From positions 46,665 through 110,664 of the forward strand of contig CAZAIB010000005.1 of NCBI GenBank assembly GCA_964485095.1: a stretch of DNA of 64,000 bases. Reading direction: 5' to 3'. Shown piece after piece: positions 24,401 to 32,165 of the stretch (positions are counted from its first letter, which is position 1; the number at the start of each line of letters is the position of its first letter). The notes below the pieces were generated by a model. The model searched no databases, was not told the DNA's origin, and worked only from the letters and a program-made list of their open reading frames with translations. The translations under genes and the position numbers were made by a program. The stretch comes from CAYNWT01 sp964485095 (lineage in GTDB: Bacteria; Planctomycetota; Planctomycetia; Planctomycetales; Planctomycetaceae).

Positions 24401-25755
24401 GCGGGACGGTTGAAGTTCCGACTTACCGCCCCGACATACAGTTCCATCGAGATCATTTGTGTCTCGGGCGAGTCATTGATTTGAAGCGGCTGCAAGTTCT
24501 TGCGATGGCTGATGGGAAGCTGACATGGTCTTTGCCTTTACGCGGCGATTCGTCGGTGCGTTCTGCAATCTCGATGGGACGTTCAATGCTTCTCTTTCAA
24601 GGTACGGCGATCAGCTGCATCGCACCGCTTGAAAAGCGAGTCCTTTGGGAACGTCTGTTGCGACCGGTTGTCGTGCCACGAAAACAGATCTTTGTCCCGT
24701 TCGGCGGTACCAACGCGCAATTGTCTACAAGAACACTCGCGGGCACACAGGGGATTGGTGTTGTCAACGAAGACTACATACTTGTTCGCTCTCCGCGGTC
24801 GGTTGAAGTGTTTGATGCGGTCACCGGTGAGTTCCGTTGGTCGCGCGACAACATTCCTGGCACCGATGAAATTATCGGAACCACAGAAGCCGTGTTCATC
24901 AGGAACCGCCAATCTGAGACGACCGCGTTCCGTTCCAGTGACGGGCTGGTTTTGACCGACGCGAAGGTGCGGCAGTTCGACCAGCCATACCCGGTCATTG
25001 GTCGCCACTTTGTGGCTGTTGAAACCAACGGGGGCTTGTTCAAGAAGCAAACGCTGCGACTGTACGATCCGACGACGGGCAAGAATGCGTGGTCCATGGA
25101 ACTGGATCGCGGCGACAGACTGTCCTTCGCCAACGACCGCGAGCTGGTCATCGCGAATCGGTCTCAACTTCGAATCGTTAACCTGATTACCGGAGAAGCA
25201 ACCAAAGTTAAGTCCGACCTTGATCTCAACGATGCGTCCGTCATCGCGATTGCTCAAGGGCGACTATTTGCTGTGACCAACAAGAAACGTGAGACCGGTA
25301 GGCCTGACGAGCAAAAAGTAGACGGAACGCTGACTGTGTTCGACCGATCGACGGGGGACAAATTGTGGGACCGCACGGTCAACAAGGGAGCCATCATTCT
25401 GTCGCACTTCCATTCACTTCCGGTGCTGCTGATGACTCAAAACGAACACGACTACGAAGAAGTGGGTAAGGATTCGGACAAGATCAGGCTACAGGATCTG
25501 ACGTTGCTGGACCTGCAAACGGGCAAGGAAGTGGCCGAGCAAAAAGTAGTCAGTGCGTACACTTCGACTTACAGCGTACGATTCGAACCCGCCGGCAGGT
25601 TCATCGAGGTTTCGACGCAAAGTGGTCGGCGATACCGATTCGAGGCAACTCCGACTGCGTCTCTCGACGAAGCCGCGGAAAAGGGCACGGGTGAGGAAAT
25701 CGACAAGCGCGACGAAGCGGACAAGGGTCAGGGTAACCAACCGCAGCCTCGCTAA
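21421..25755 (+). CDS. Large secreted PQQ-propeller / TPR protein
   Basis: 1444 aa with a TTG start placed 7 bases after GAGGAG and a signal peptide (AIAFVLAVGLSGTGFA). Residues about 50-220 are helical TPR-like repeats. From about 290 to 720 and again from about 990 to 1400 there are beta-propeller blades of the PQQ-like kind, with repeated endings such as FDSETGQLLWRT, YDLASGALLWTVGG, LDATTGEQKWSQLL and LNLTTGEQVWRR. A second helical section lies between the propellers, so the protein appears to have two propellers joined by TPR-like helices. Family members are usually scaffolds rather than dehydrogenases; catalytic PQQ residues were not identified. The tail is rich in Glu/Lys/Gly. Function unknown. 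Confidence 0.85.
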   Translation: MHNCRAIAFVLAVGLSGTGFAQDGLPQPPAAPGVLKQAEDRPDVRDSIDARAPENRQVTQLLKRIEDRAQRGDWATAVQQLQSILNQPTDGLVRLGPGKFVSMRSAANALLTRMPRQWKQRYNQQFGAAAQKNLDQALATGDYRAVGDVATRYLQTSAGSDAARAIAIRHFDRGEYGMALRWFEVLETRHGQLPSLIDQLQRAAVQKLAGVDVTPVTERIELDGNTVDQRQLLDGVTASRAGGGGLAEWRMLMGSASRSAYATDRLPLLLEKWNQPLLQSGQATENILRVIQDVKGGPILAGVPVVANNRVACRTVDGVSVFDSETGQLLWRTAREASTSDVFRQKAMISSPSLYRGSRSTDERIKDFFYRDAVHGLLSSDGERLFVIEEQNVPTQSETSARFRNVRNVKTLLKNATNVLAAYDLASGALLWTVGGADSPEAFKPVLAGHYFHGVPAAIGDELYLVSEKDNAIHLQALDATTGEQKWSQLLAYSDIRIERDFARRQLTAQVTVASGMLLCPTTADWLIAVNPLTRGIVWARRHAGSQRVTATQLSQSVPELGERWPASAPVVVGNRVIFTPPEAAHIEVLNLTTGEQVWRRNKGTTQYLAGVADRNAIFVATKRVTALGVEDGKAAWSLNLEPRDVPSGRGVLSPRFLHQPMESGQVVSIDLESGRIAHRTGALRSQKLVANLVMHAGGTLLQTPTSIEAWTLRPTSNAAPLQTPGAKIRQAEIAFADGKADAAIAILDGLQTRELDDATTPRLRKLLLAALISRVQAGAETAGRDLDRLAGLGAEAELISRLRIVHGMKSGDFKGAFGQLVTLYESEASPRIGMEEDFVVNHDNWLAGQLFDTWNQMDDESQASFAETIDRIASDAETKDRFNHVFSFHPLAIASLKERLSGYLTENHFSEAEKVLRIIKRSEPEDTEAAFQCAMALATLGQRLDAVALLEEHGSISQIADLPAPEVSGVERSSWETASWKVRPFVDSSIQSGGTVEVPTYRPDIQFHRDHLCLGRVIDLKRLQVLAMADGKLTWSLPLRGDSSVRSAISMGRSMLLFQGTAISCIAPLEKRVLWERLLRPVVVPRKQIFVPFGGTNAQLSTRTLAGTQGIGVVNEDYILVRSPRSVEVFDAVTGEFRWSRDNIPGTDEIIGTTEAVFIRNRQSETTAFRSSDGLVLTDAKVRQFDQPYPVIGRHFVAVETNGGLFKKQTLRLYDPTTGKNAWSMELDRGDRLSFANDRELVIANRSQLRIVNLITGEATKVKSDLDLNDASVIAIAQGRLFAVTNKKRETGRPDEQKVDGTLTVFDRSTGDKLWDRTVNKGAIILSHFHSLPVLLMTQNEHDYEEVGKDSDKIRLQDLTLLDLQTGKEVAEQKVVSAYTSTYSVRFEPAGRFIEVSTQSGRRYRFEATPTASLDEAAEKGTGEEIDKRDEADKGQGNQPQPR

Positions 25756-25810
25756 CACCGCCTGTCCACACCGTGCTACGATTCCCGCTGAAAAGAGGGA
25801 ACCGCCGCAA

Positions 25811-26713
25811 ATGCACGATTTCGAATACGAAGCCCCGACATCACTGGATGCACTCACGCAGCTTCTGTGCGACCACAAAGAACGCGCGCAGATTCTGGCG
25901 GGAGGAACCGATCTCATCGACCACCTTCGCAATGGTCGGTTGAGTCCCGAACTTGTGATTGACGTTAAGAAAGTTCCGGAACTCACCGAACTCACGCTTA
26001 CGGATGAAAAGCTTGTCATCGGCGGCGCGGTGTCGTGTGCTCGCATCTACGAACACGCTGAGATTCGGAAGCACTTTGCAGCTTTGATTGACGCCACACG
26101 CATTATCGGTGGTATTCAAATTCAAAACCGAGCCACACTCGGCGGGAACTTGTGTAACTCCAGTCCAGCCGCCGATTCCATCCCGGCCCTCATCGCGCTT
26201 GAAGCCAGGTGCGTGCTGACTTCGGTCAAGTCGACCGAAGTCGTGGCCGTCGAAGATTTTTGCGTTGGTCCGGGTAAGAACGTCATGGTCCGTTCGGAAT
26301 CCGACAGGCACGAAGGGGTCGCGCGGACTACGGAAGTCCTTTCGTCAATCGAGATCCCGACGCCAGCTCCGCGTACCGGATCGCACTACCGCCGGTTCAT
26401 CCCTCGCAACGAAATGGATATCGCCGTTGTTGGTGTCGGAGCCAGCGTGCAGGTCTCAGAAGACGGGACCAGGTTCGATGGCGTTCGGTTAGCTCTGGGA
26501 GCCGTCGCGCCAACGCCACTATTGGTCGAAGAAGCAACTGAGCACCTGGTGGGTTCCAACATCGAAGACGGGATCGCCAAAGCAGTAGACATCTCGCGCG
26601 CCATCGCCTCACCCATCGACGACATGCGGGGTACTCGCGAGTTTCGAACCCACGTCGTTGGCGTGCTGGTCGAACGCGTTCTCAAAGAAGCCGTTAGTCG
26701 GGCGAGGCGATAG
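25811..26713 (+). CDS. Molybdenum hydroxylase FAD-binding subunit (CoxM/XdhB type)
   Basis: 300 aa. FAD-binding domain 2 of xanthine dehydrogenase/CO dehydrogenase type: it passes electrons from the molybdenum subunit through 2Fe-2S clusters to FAD. Visible motifs are QILAGGTDLIDHLRNG (first FAD loop), IGGIQIQNRATLGGNLCNSS (second FAD loop, TxGGN) and a C-terminal CO-dehydrogenase-flavoprotein domain (HYRRFIPRNEMDIAVVGVGA). The ATG at 25811 follows GAGGG; the frame is open for 258 bases further upstream but there it is a shadow of the preceding gene. The 2Fe-2S and molybdopterin subunits, normally in the same operon, are not adjacent. Confidence 0.88.
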   Translation: MHDFEYEAPTSLDALTQLLCDHKERAQILAGGTDLIDHLRNGRLSPELVIDVKKVPELTELTLTDEKLVIGGAVSCARIYEHAEIRKHFAALIDATRIIGGIQIQNRATLGGNLCNSSPAADSIPALIALEARCVLTSVKSTEVVAVEDFCVGPGKNVMVRSESDRHEGVARTTEVLSSIEIPTPAPRTGSHYRRFIPRNEMDIAVVGVGASVQVSEDGTRFDGVRLALGAVAPTPLLVEEATEHLVGSNIEDGIAKAVDISRAIASPIDDMRGTREFRTHVVGVLVERVLKEAVSRARR

Positions 26714-27144
26714 GCGTAGCGGCCTGGAAATCGAAGACCTCGGCCCAACGAACTCCAACTGCGGCACCACCGGCACGTTGCAAAATCGGAAACGCGCCTA
26801 GCCAATCGCGAAAGCGTGGACGAAATGGCTCAGCGCGATCTCGTGAAAAGCAGTCTGCGCGCGGCCAGGCAGAATCATTGTCGGCGAAGTCCGCCGTGCC
26901 GAAGCCCTGGCCATTCGGCAGGCTTTGTTTGGACTCCGTATGCCGAATGGTCGTGTATATCTATTACGCTTCCGAAAACTGGGTGATCTGGGGCGACCAT
27001 CTGAGTGGTGCCGGTTCGAATACCTGAGACCGTTCGGCTCTTACAATCGATACAGGCGAACCGATGAGAGGAACCGGACGCACCACTTACTGCGGCGCAT
27101 CCAATCGGCAATCGTTGCCGCAACCAGGATCATTGGAGTTCGAA
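26714..27144. other. 431-base intergenic stretch
   Basis: No convincing gene, RNA or repeat was found. GGTTCGAATACC at 27013-27024 resembles a tRNA T-loop, but no cloverleaf can be built around it. A promoter for the next gene probably lies in the last 150 bases. Confidence 0.4.
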
Positions 27145-28185
27145 ATGACCCGCTCAAAGTTTGTCGCATGTTTGGCGCTGTCAGCCGTGACCGTGTGTGG
27201 CTTGGTTCAAGCTGATGATTACAACGCAGGCGCTCGCAAAGCCTCCGCTGTCAAGCCTGGTAGCCGAGCTGGCTTTCGGAAGGCGACAGATGCAGGTCCC
27301 TCGTCTCTAAGTCGCTGGTTCAAAGATTTCACCAAGCCAAAGGTTGCCGCAGAAACGAAAAAGAGCCTGCCCGACCCTGTCGCAACACGCGTATCGCAAC
27401 GCGAAGTCCAGGCAATCGCTCGAGGTACGGCTGTTGCACCGGAACCAATCGTTGCACCGAAAGCGGCACCGGCTTCCGTCCCGAATCCGACAATGTTCCG
27501 CGCAGCAACAGCTGCATCGGGCACTGGTTGCAACGCACCGAACTGTCGAGTGTGCAACCCATGCCAGTGCAACAGTTGCAAATTGGGATTTGATAACTGC
27601 GGGCAAGGCCAACGACCAAGGCGGGCTAGAAGGCTGGCTCGATTGCGGAATCGAGTCCGAAGGGTGCCGGGAGGTTCGCGGGTCGCAGGTCGCCGTGCGT
27701 TTGGGTTCGCGGATGCCGGCATTACGCCGCGTACGCAAACGCGGCAATACCCTTATCAGAGCCACGAATGGGCCTACCACCGGCCGTACAACTACAAACA
27801 TATCCCTGGAACGACTTCGCGATGGGGGCAGGTTAGTCAGGTCAACTATCAGTCGCCGTACTCGAACCAGTTCTTCTCAAGTGTCCATAAACGGCATGAA
27901 GAGACCAGGAAAATCGAAACGGCACCGACTGAATTCCTGGGCGAACTGTTCCCGTTGGGTCCTGGAACATCGCCTGAAGAGTATGCACCCGAGGACTTCG
28001 CTCCCGCGGACTCTGTATCCGCACAATTCACGCCCGAAGACTTCGCTCCACCGCGTCCTTCTGCGAAAGAACGAGCCTCGTTCATGCGTCCAAATGTTCG
28101 CCAGGTTTCCAGTGACAACCAGTGGTCCAAGCCGCGCGAATTCAGGAACGATGGTGGTGGGATCGGTATCTGGGAATCCCGGTAA
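27145..28185 (+). CDS. Secreted Cys-rich / Pro-rich hypothetical protein
   Basis: 346 aa, family not recognised. A signal peptide (TRSKFVACLALSAVTVCGLV, cleavage near VQADD) is followed by an Ala/Pro-rich linker and a compact Cys cluster of seven Cys in 25 residues (about 130-155; CNAPNCRVCNPCQCNSC), directly followed by an Arg-rich stretch (RPRRARRLARLRNRVRR). Then come Tyr/His-rich segments (YPYQSHEWAYHRPYNY) and acidic repeats PEDFAP / PADSV / PEDFAPP. A cell-surface or nucleic-acid- or metal-binding role is possible. GGAG precedes the ATG. Codon use matches neighbouring genes. Confidence 0.7.
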   Translation: MTRSKFVACLALSAVTVCGLVQADDYNAGARKASAVKPGSRAGFRKATDAGPSSLSRWFKDFTKPKVAAETKKSLPDPVATRVSQREVQAIARGTAVAPEPIVAPKAAPASVPNPTMFRAATAASGTGCNAPNCRVCNPCQCNSCKLGFDNCGQGQRPRRARRLARLRNRVRRVPGGSRVAGRRAFGFADAGITPRTQTRQYPYQSHEWAYHRPYNYKHIPGTTSRWGQVSQVNYQSPYSNQFFSSVHKRHEETRKIETAPTEFLGELFPLGPGTSPEEYAPEDFAPADSVSAQFTPEDFAPPRPSAKERASFMRPNVRQVSSDNQWSKPREFRNDGGGIGIWESR

Positions 28186-28554
28186 CGGTCAACCTTACGG
28201 ACCGGCACTCAGACCAAGTACTGGAATGGTCGCAATTAGGGGTGAGTTCGACGGAGATGACGAATCCGGACTAGTGTTGCGGCCGCATTCAGAATTCGGG
28301 TTCGAACCACTGTTTGTTAGCGACAACGGAGCGGCCAATCGCCCAGGTGGCCCCGAACTTTAAGGCCTGACGGGCACTCGCGCGAATTCGCCACCCACTC
28401 TGCGAGCTGGGATTGCCGCCCCGTACGGATCGAACGGACGTGGCAGGAAAATCGCTGACCTATCGGTATCGGTTTGTCTGGACGCCAGTGCCTGGGCATA
28501 ATCGACTACTGAGGAATTCTCTAAGTCAGCCCTGTCCCATTCGAGTACCGGCCA
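28186..28554. other. 369-base intergenic stretch
   Basis: No convincing gene or repeat seen. Short open frames on both strands have no start context or recognisable content. It should contain the promoter of the DUF1080 gene. Confidence 0.4.
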
Positions 28555-29835
28555 GTGAACAATCAACGAACTCTTCTACGAACGATTTGTATCCTGCTCG
28601 CAACCAGTCCCCTTGCGACCGCCGAGATTGGTGTGGGAGCCAAACCGGTTCCCGGCGCGCGAGTTATCCTGGATGGATCACGGGAGATGTTGGATCGCAA
28701 TTGGACCTATTGGAACGGTCCCCGGTTCGCATCGAACCTGCCAATTAAGTGGAAGGTCGTCGATGACCCCGTCAAGAAGGGCGGCAAGGCCATCATGACG
28801 GACGATCCCGTTGCGGCTGGCGGTAAATACGGAACCGCAGACATTGTCACGAAAAAGAAGTACCGCGACTTCCGCCTGCACGTCGAGTTTCTGGTGACAA
28901 AGAAGGGCGGGAACAGTGGCGTGTATTTGCAAAACCGATACGAGATTCAGGTTCTCGACGGTGACAAAACCAAGCACGGAATGGGCGCGGTGATCAACGA
29001 AACCGAATCGCCCTACGCGGCGTACAACGGCGTCGGCAAATGGAACGCCTACGACATTAACTTCCGCGCCGCGCGATTTCGGGATGGGAAGCGAACCGAG
29101 AAGGCCATCGTCACGATGTATTTCAATGGCAGGAAGGTTCACAAGAACCAACGCATCACCAAAGTTTGGGGTGGAGCCAACTCGGGCATCGACGGCGGCA
29201 ACGATAACGGTAACGGAATTACCGACACGCCGGGCGGACTAAAGCTGCAGTGCGAAGGCCACGATGTGCGTTACCGCAACATCTGGATTGTCGAAACCGA
29301 TCACAAGAAGCCGTCAACCGACTTCAAAGAACCCATCACCAAAGCGTCCATGAAGAAAGCGAACAGCGCGGCTGGCCCCACGCCACCAGAATCCATCAGG
29401 CAATGGGCGAACGCTGCCAAAGGCATTAATCCGAAGTACAGGCCGACCGGCGACAAACTGCTGGTTGGTAAGACCGGTCGCTATCACATCTACACAGACA
29501 AGTCGGGCTGGAACGTCCTGATGACTTCCAAAGGGAAACTGAAATACTCCGGGAAGCTCATTGTGCACGGCGGCAAATTCTCGCGAGTACAGACAGTCGG
29601 GTTCGAGAAGAAAAACGACACCATGACCGTCGCGCCGGACAAGAAGTCTCTGGAGTTCAATATTCAAACGGCCGGTTCGTTTGATGGCTTCGAATTCACC
29701 GTGAAGGAAAAAGACGCGTGGGTTGAGTTCGAACTAATGCAGGGGAAATTTAAACGCCCGAAGAAGATCTTCATCGGCAAGAAAGCGGCGAACCCAAAGA
29801 ACGGCCACTTCGCTTTGCCTGCTCACACTCGGTAA
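28555..29835 (+). CDS. Secreted DUF1080 (3-keto-disaccharide hydrolase-like) protein
   Basis: 426 aa with a GTG start and signal peptide (LLRTICILLATSPLATA). The DUF1080 domain, a concanavalin-like jelly roll, covers about residues 35-250: YRDFRLHVEFLVTKKGGNSG, VYLQNRYEIQVLDG, GKWNAYDINFRAARF and GLKLQCEGHDVRYRNIWI. Some members hydrolyse 3-keto-glycosides, and many planctomycete copies have unknown substrates. The remaining 170 residues form a second, Lys-rich beta domain (LLVGKTGRYHIYTDKSGWN and so on) not recognised. Probably periplasmic carbohydrate processing. Confidence 0.82.
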   Translation: MNNQRTLLRTICILLATSPLATAEIGVGAKPVPGARVILDGSREMLDRNWTYWNGPRFASNLPIKWKVVDDPVKKGGKAIMTDDPVAAGGKYGTADIVTKKKYRDFRLHVEFLVTKKGGNSGVYLQNRYEIQVLDGDKTKHGMGAVINETESPYAAYNGVGKWNAYDINFRAARFRDGKRTEKAIVTMYFNGRKVHKNQRITKVWGGANSGIDGGNDNGNGITDTPGGLKLQCEGHDVRYRNIWIVETDHKKPSTDFKEPITKASMKKANSAAGPTPPESIRQWANAAKGINPKYRPTGDKLLVGKTGRYHIYTDKSGWNVLMTSKGKLKYSGKLIVHGGKFSRVQTVGFEKKNDTMTVAPDKKSLEFNIQTAGSFDGFEFTVKEKDAWVEFELMQGKFKRPKKIFIGKKAANPKNGHFALPAHTR

Positions 29836-29844
29836 GTAGCACGT

Positions 29845-30393
29845 TCAGCGAGCGTTGAACGATCGGATCACATCGCCATTTACTGGATTCAGTTGATCGC
29901 CGCTGACGATCTTCCAGCGTGATCCGGTTTTCTTCTCCTTCTTCCACTTGACCAACCAACTTGTTGGTCCGGTTTGCGGCCCTCCGTTCTTACTGCTGAC
30001 GGTTCCGTTCGCGCGAAACTTACTGGTCGCTTCGTTGCCGGTGACCTCAATTCGGACGCCCTTGATTCGCAGCGTCTGGACATCGACCTTGTCCATAGCC
30101 TCTTGGACGAGTTCTGTTGAAATATCGCCGCCAGCATCAAAGTAACTCAGGGCGCGAGTTGCATCGCCGTCTACGAAGGCGTCGGCTAGCGCGTGGATCG
30201 AGCCAGCTACCTGTTCCTTATCGGTTTCGATCATTCGATGAGTGACCTGTGGGATCACAGCCAGGACCGCCATCAATCCGGCCGCCTGCCAGACTCGCTT
30301 CGCTCCCGATCGCATTGCGTTCCATGCAAGAAACGCCGCCACAATCAGAAACATGATTGTCAGCGGCCACGGGTTCTCAGTGAAGTATGTCAT
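29845..30393 (-). CDS. Membrane protein with NTF2/SnoaL-like domain
   Basis: 182 aa. Two membrane segments at the N-terminus (PLTIMFLIVAAFLAWNAM and VWQAAGLMAVLAVIPQV) precede a soluble domain of about 120 residues (GSIHALADAFVDGDATRALS, RIKGVRIEVTGNEATSKFR, SRWKIVSGDQLNPV) with the pattern of an NTF2-like cone fold. No catalytic residues are apparent, so ligand binding is as likely as catalysis. The ATG at 30393 is chosen, although the frame is open to 30444. Confidence 0.7.
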   Translation of the reverse strand: MTYFTENPWPLTIMFLIVAAFLAWNAMRSGAKRVWQAAGLMAVLAVIPQVTHRMIETDKEQVAGSIHALADAFVDGDATRALSYFDAGGDISTELVQEAMDKVDVQTLRIKGVRIEVTGNEATSKFRANGTVSSKNGGPQTGPTSWLVKWKKEKKTGSRWKIVSGDQLNPVNGDVIRSFNAR

Positions 30394-30748
30394 GCGGTGT
30401 CCTTCTCGTTGCCGGAAGTATAGCTCCTGTTGTCGAGGCAGCACGCGTAGAACGAGACACTTCGTTTGGCCGGGGTTGGTGCGAGGAACGAACGAGTGGA
30501 AGGCAACCCTGGAGGTTCCTTTTGAACCCTGTGATCGCCTCAGTCAGACCGCGGAAAATGTGGCTGTGATGGCGCAGAGCCAAATGCGGCCAACAAGAAG
30601 AGACGCGGTACACACAGACCACACCCGACAGAGTTCCATCACAGCCACCTGAATGAACGCTCGGTTGTCAGCGTTCGGGCTATTGATGCACGACGGAACG
30701 AATCTTGTCTACGTGTTTCGAATTTCCACGCACGGATCTGACGTGAGA
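30394..30748. other. 355-base intergenic stretch with degenerate repeat
   Basis: No gene seen. A weak relative of the GTGGCCGGGG palindrome lies at 30467-30555: TGGCCGGGGTTGG and a following GCGAGG..ACGA match the copy at 12431, while the right arm has decayed to CAGTCAGACCGCGG. Confidence 0.5.
30467..30555. repeat. Degenerate copy of the GTGGCCGGGG palindrome
   Basis: The left part (TGGCCGGGGTTGG, GCGAGG, ACGAGTG) follows the order of the intact copy at 12431-12557; the right arm is only recognisable as TCAGTC..CCGCGG. This supports a dispersed repeat family rather than one local hairpin. Confidence 0.5.
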
Positions 30749-31456
30749 TCAGATAACCAGTCGGAACAGAACCAGCATGGCCATGATCGCCATGGTCAAA
30801 TTCTCAATCAGCGTCACGCGGGACATCGGCAGTTTGAACACGGTTCCCAGACACGCACACTGAATCTTCCGCTTCGAACGAATCGCGCCGATCACGCCGA
30901 AGCTGCCGATCAACATCAGAACCAGCGTTGTGAAGTTCACTATCGTCGGCATCCAGCGACCAAGGTAAGCGATGCCAAGAGTCAACTCGATGAACGGATA
31001 CGCCGCAGCATACGCGCGAGATTGTTCGGCAATGAGATCGTAAGTTCTAAACGCGCGTGCGAACCCGCGTAGGTCCAGCAGTTTGAAGAACGCGAACGTC
31101 ACGAAGAACAGCCCCATGAAGTCGCTCATTATGGCAGACTCGGCCAAAGTTCCGCCCGGACGGATGGCCAGAATTACCGTTCCGCCAGTGATGAAGCCGA
31201 CAATCAGCAACAACGGAAAGTAGGTGACCAGCCAATGCGTTTCTTTGGCCTTCTGTTTGATGTCGTACTCGCCAACAGAACGGACTGCTGTTCGCAGTTC
31301 CTGCAACTTGATGCTTTTGCCAAGCTTCAGTTTTGCAACCGGTGGCTTAAGCGAAACGACGGCTTCTTCGACCTGAGGAACACCTTCCAGCGCAGTTGTA
31401 ATGCGACCAACGCAGCTCTCGCAGTGCATCCCTGATATGGCTACCTCGTGTTTCAT
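30749..31456 (-). CDS. HMA metal-binding domain fused to MauE/DoxX-like membrane domain
   Basis: 235 aa. Residues 1-65 form a heavy-metal-associated domain with the metal-binding pair GMHCESC (Cys12, Cys15), as in copper chaperones and ATPases. A membrane domain follows, with about four to five helices (THWLVTYFPLLLIVGF, FMGLFFVTFAFFKLLDLRGF, TIVNFTTLVLMLIG, LTMAIMAMLVLFRL) and the short Cys motif IQCACLG near residue 200, typical of MauE-like redox/assembly proteins. It may deliver or sense Cu+ or another soft metal at the membrane. Divergent from the methyltransferase gene, 25 bases apart. Confidence 0.82.
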   Translation of the reverse strand: MKHEVAISGMHCESCVGRITTALEGVPQVEEAVVSLKPPVAKLKLGKSIKLQELRTAVRSVGEYDIKQKAKETHWLVTYFPLLLIVGFITGGTVILAIRPGGTLAESAIMSDFMGLFFVTFAFFKLLDLRGFARAFRTYDLIAEQSRAYAAAYPFIELTLGIAYLGRWMPTIVNFTTLVLMLIGSFGVIGAIRSKRKIQCACLGTVFKLPMSRVTLIENLTMAIMAMLVLFRLVI

Positions 31457-31481
31457 GCGAACTCTGTGCTAATGTGTGGAA

Positions 31482-32165
31482 ATGTCTGCCCGCACGAAGG
31501 TTCAACAATTGGCCCGCGAGTCTTATGACCGTGGTGACCCGCTCGGATGGTTCGAACGGGTCTATCAAAATGCCCGCGGCGATGCCGGTCAGGTTCCCTG
31601 GGCCGGACAGCAGCCTGATTGCAATCTTACGTCGTGGTTATCGGGTGAGTATTCAGAAGCTGCGAAGAACACACAGGCTTCTGCATTGGTAGTGGCGTCT
31701 GGACTCGGAGATGACGCTGAAGCCTTAGCGAATGCGGGTTTTCGCGTCACGGCTTTCGACATCTCAGAAACCGCAATTGGCTGGGCCAAATCGCGGTTCC
31801 CGAACTCGACAGTTCAGTATGCCATTGAAGACCTGTTCGATCTACCGTCCGCCTGGCAAAATTCGTTCGACTTGATTTTCGAATCCAGCACGTTGCAGGC
31901 GCTGCCATGGAAACTCCGCAGTAAGGCAATCCGCTGTATCGCGTCGCTGCTCGCTGTTGGTGGAACCGTACTGATTGTAACACTTGGGCGAGATGAGGAA
32001 GATGACGCTGGCCAGCTACCGTGGCCGTTGACGCGAAAAGAACTGGACCAGTTTACCGCAGAGGGTCTGGAAGAAACTTCGTTTGAAGATCTCACTCCCG
32101 AAAACGGTCGACGGCAGTTCGTTGCCACCTACCGCAAACCAAAGTCAGGCAACCGGACGCCATGA
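31482..32165 (+). CDS. Class I SAM-dependent methyltransferase
   Basis: 227 aa. The Rossmann-fold core shows motif I as ALVVASGLGDDAEALANAGF, then VTAFDISETAIGWAKSRF (acidic ribose-binding Asp), YAIEDLFDLP and FDLIFESSTLQALPW. The pattern resembles thiopurine/TehB-like small-molecule methyltransferases. Starts at ATG 31482 (GTG 31476 also possible). Its stop overlaps the ATG of the MOSC gene (ATGA), so both are co-translated, and a shared function such as sulfur or metalloid chemistry can be suspected but not shown. Confidence 0.85.
   Translation: MSARTKVQQLARESYDRGDPLGWFERVYQNARGDAGQVPWAGQQPDCNLTSWLSGEYSEAAKNTQASALVVASGLGDDAEALANAGFRVTAFDISETAIGWAKSRFPNSTVQYAIEDLFDLPSAWQNSFDLIFESSTLQALPWKLRSKAIRCIASLLAVGGTVLIVTLGRDEEDDAGQLPWPLTRKELDQFTAEGLEETSFEDLTPENGRRQFVATYRKPKSGNRTP

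Noticed and set aside
25553..25810. Upstream extension of the FAD-subunit frame
   Set aside because: It overlaps the 3' end of the PQQ-propeller gene and reads as an Arg/Ser/Thr-rich shadow; the ATG at 25811 has a proper ribosome-binding site.
27013..27024. Possible tRNA T-loop (GGTTCGAATACC)
   Set aside because: The flanking bases do not pair as a T-stem and no acceptor, D or anticodon arm can be built.
27344..28363. 339-aa ORF in another frame of the Cys-rich secreted protein
   Set aside because: The chosen frame has a ribosome-binding site, a signal peptide and repeated PEDFAP units; this frame has none of these.
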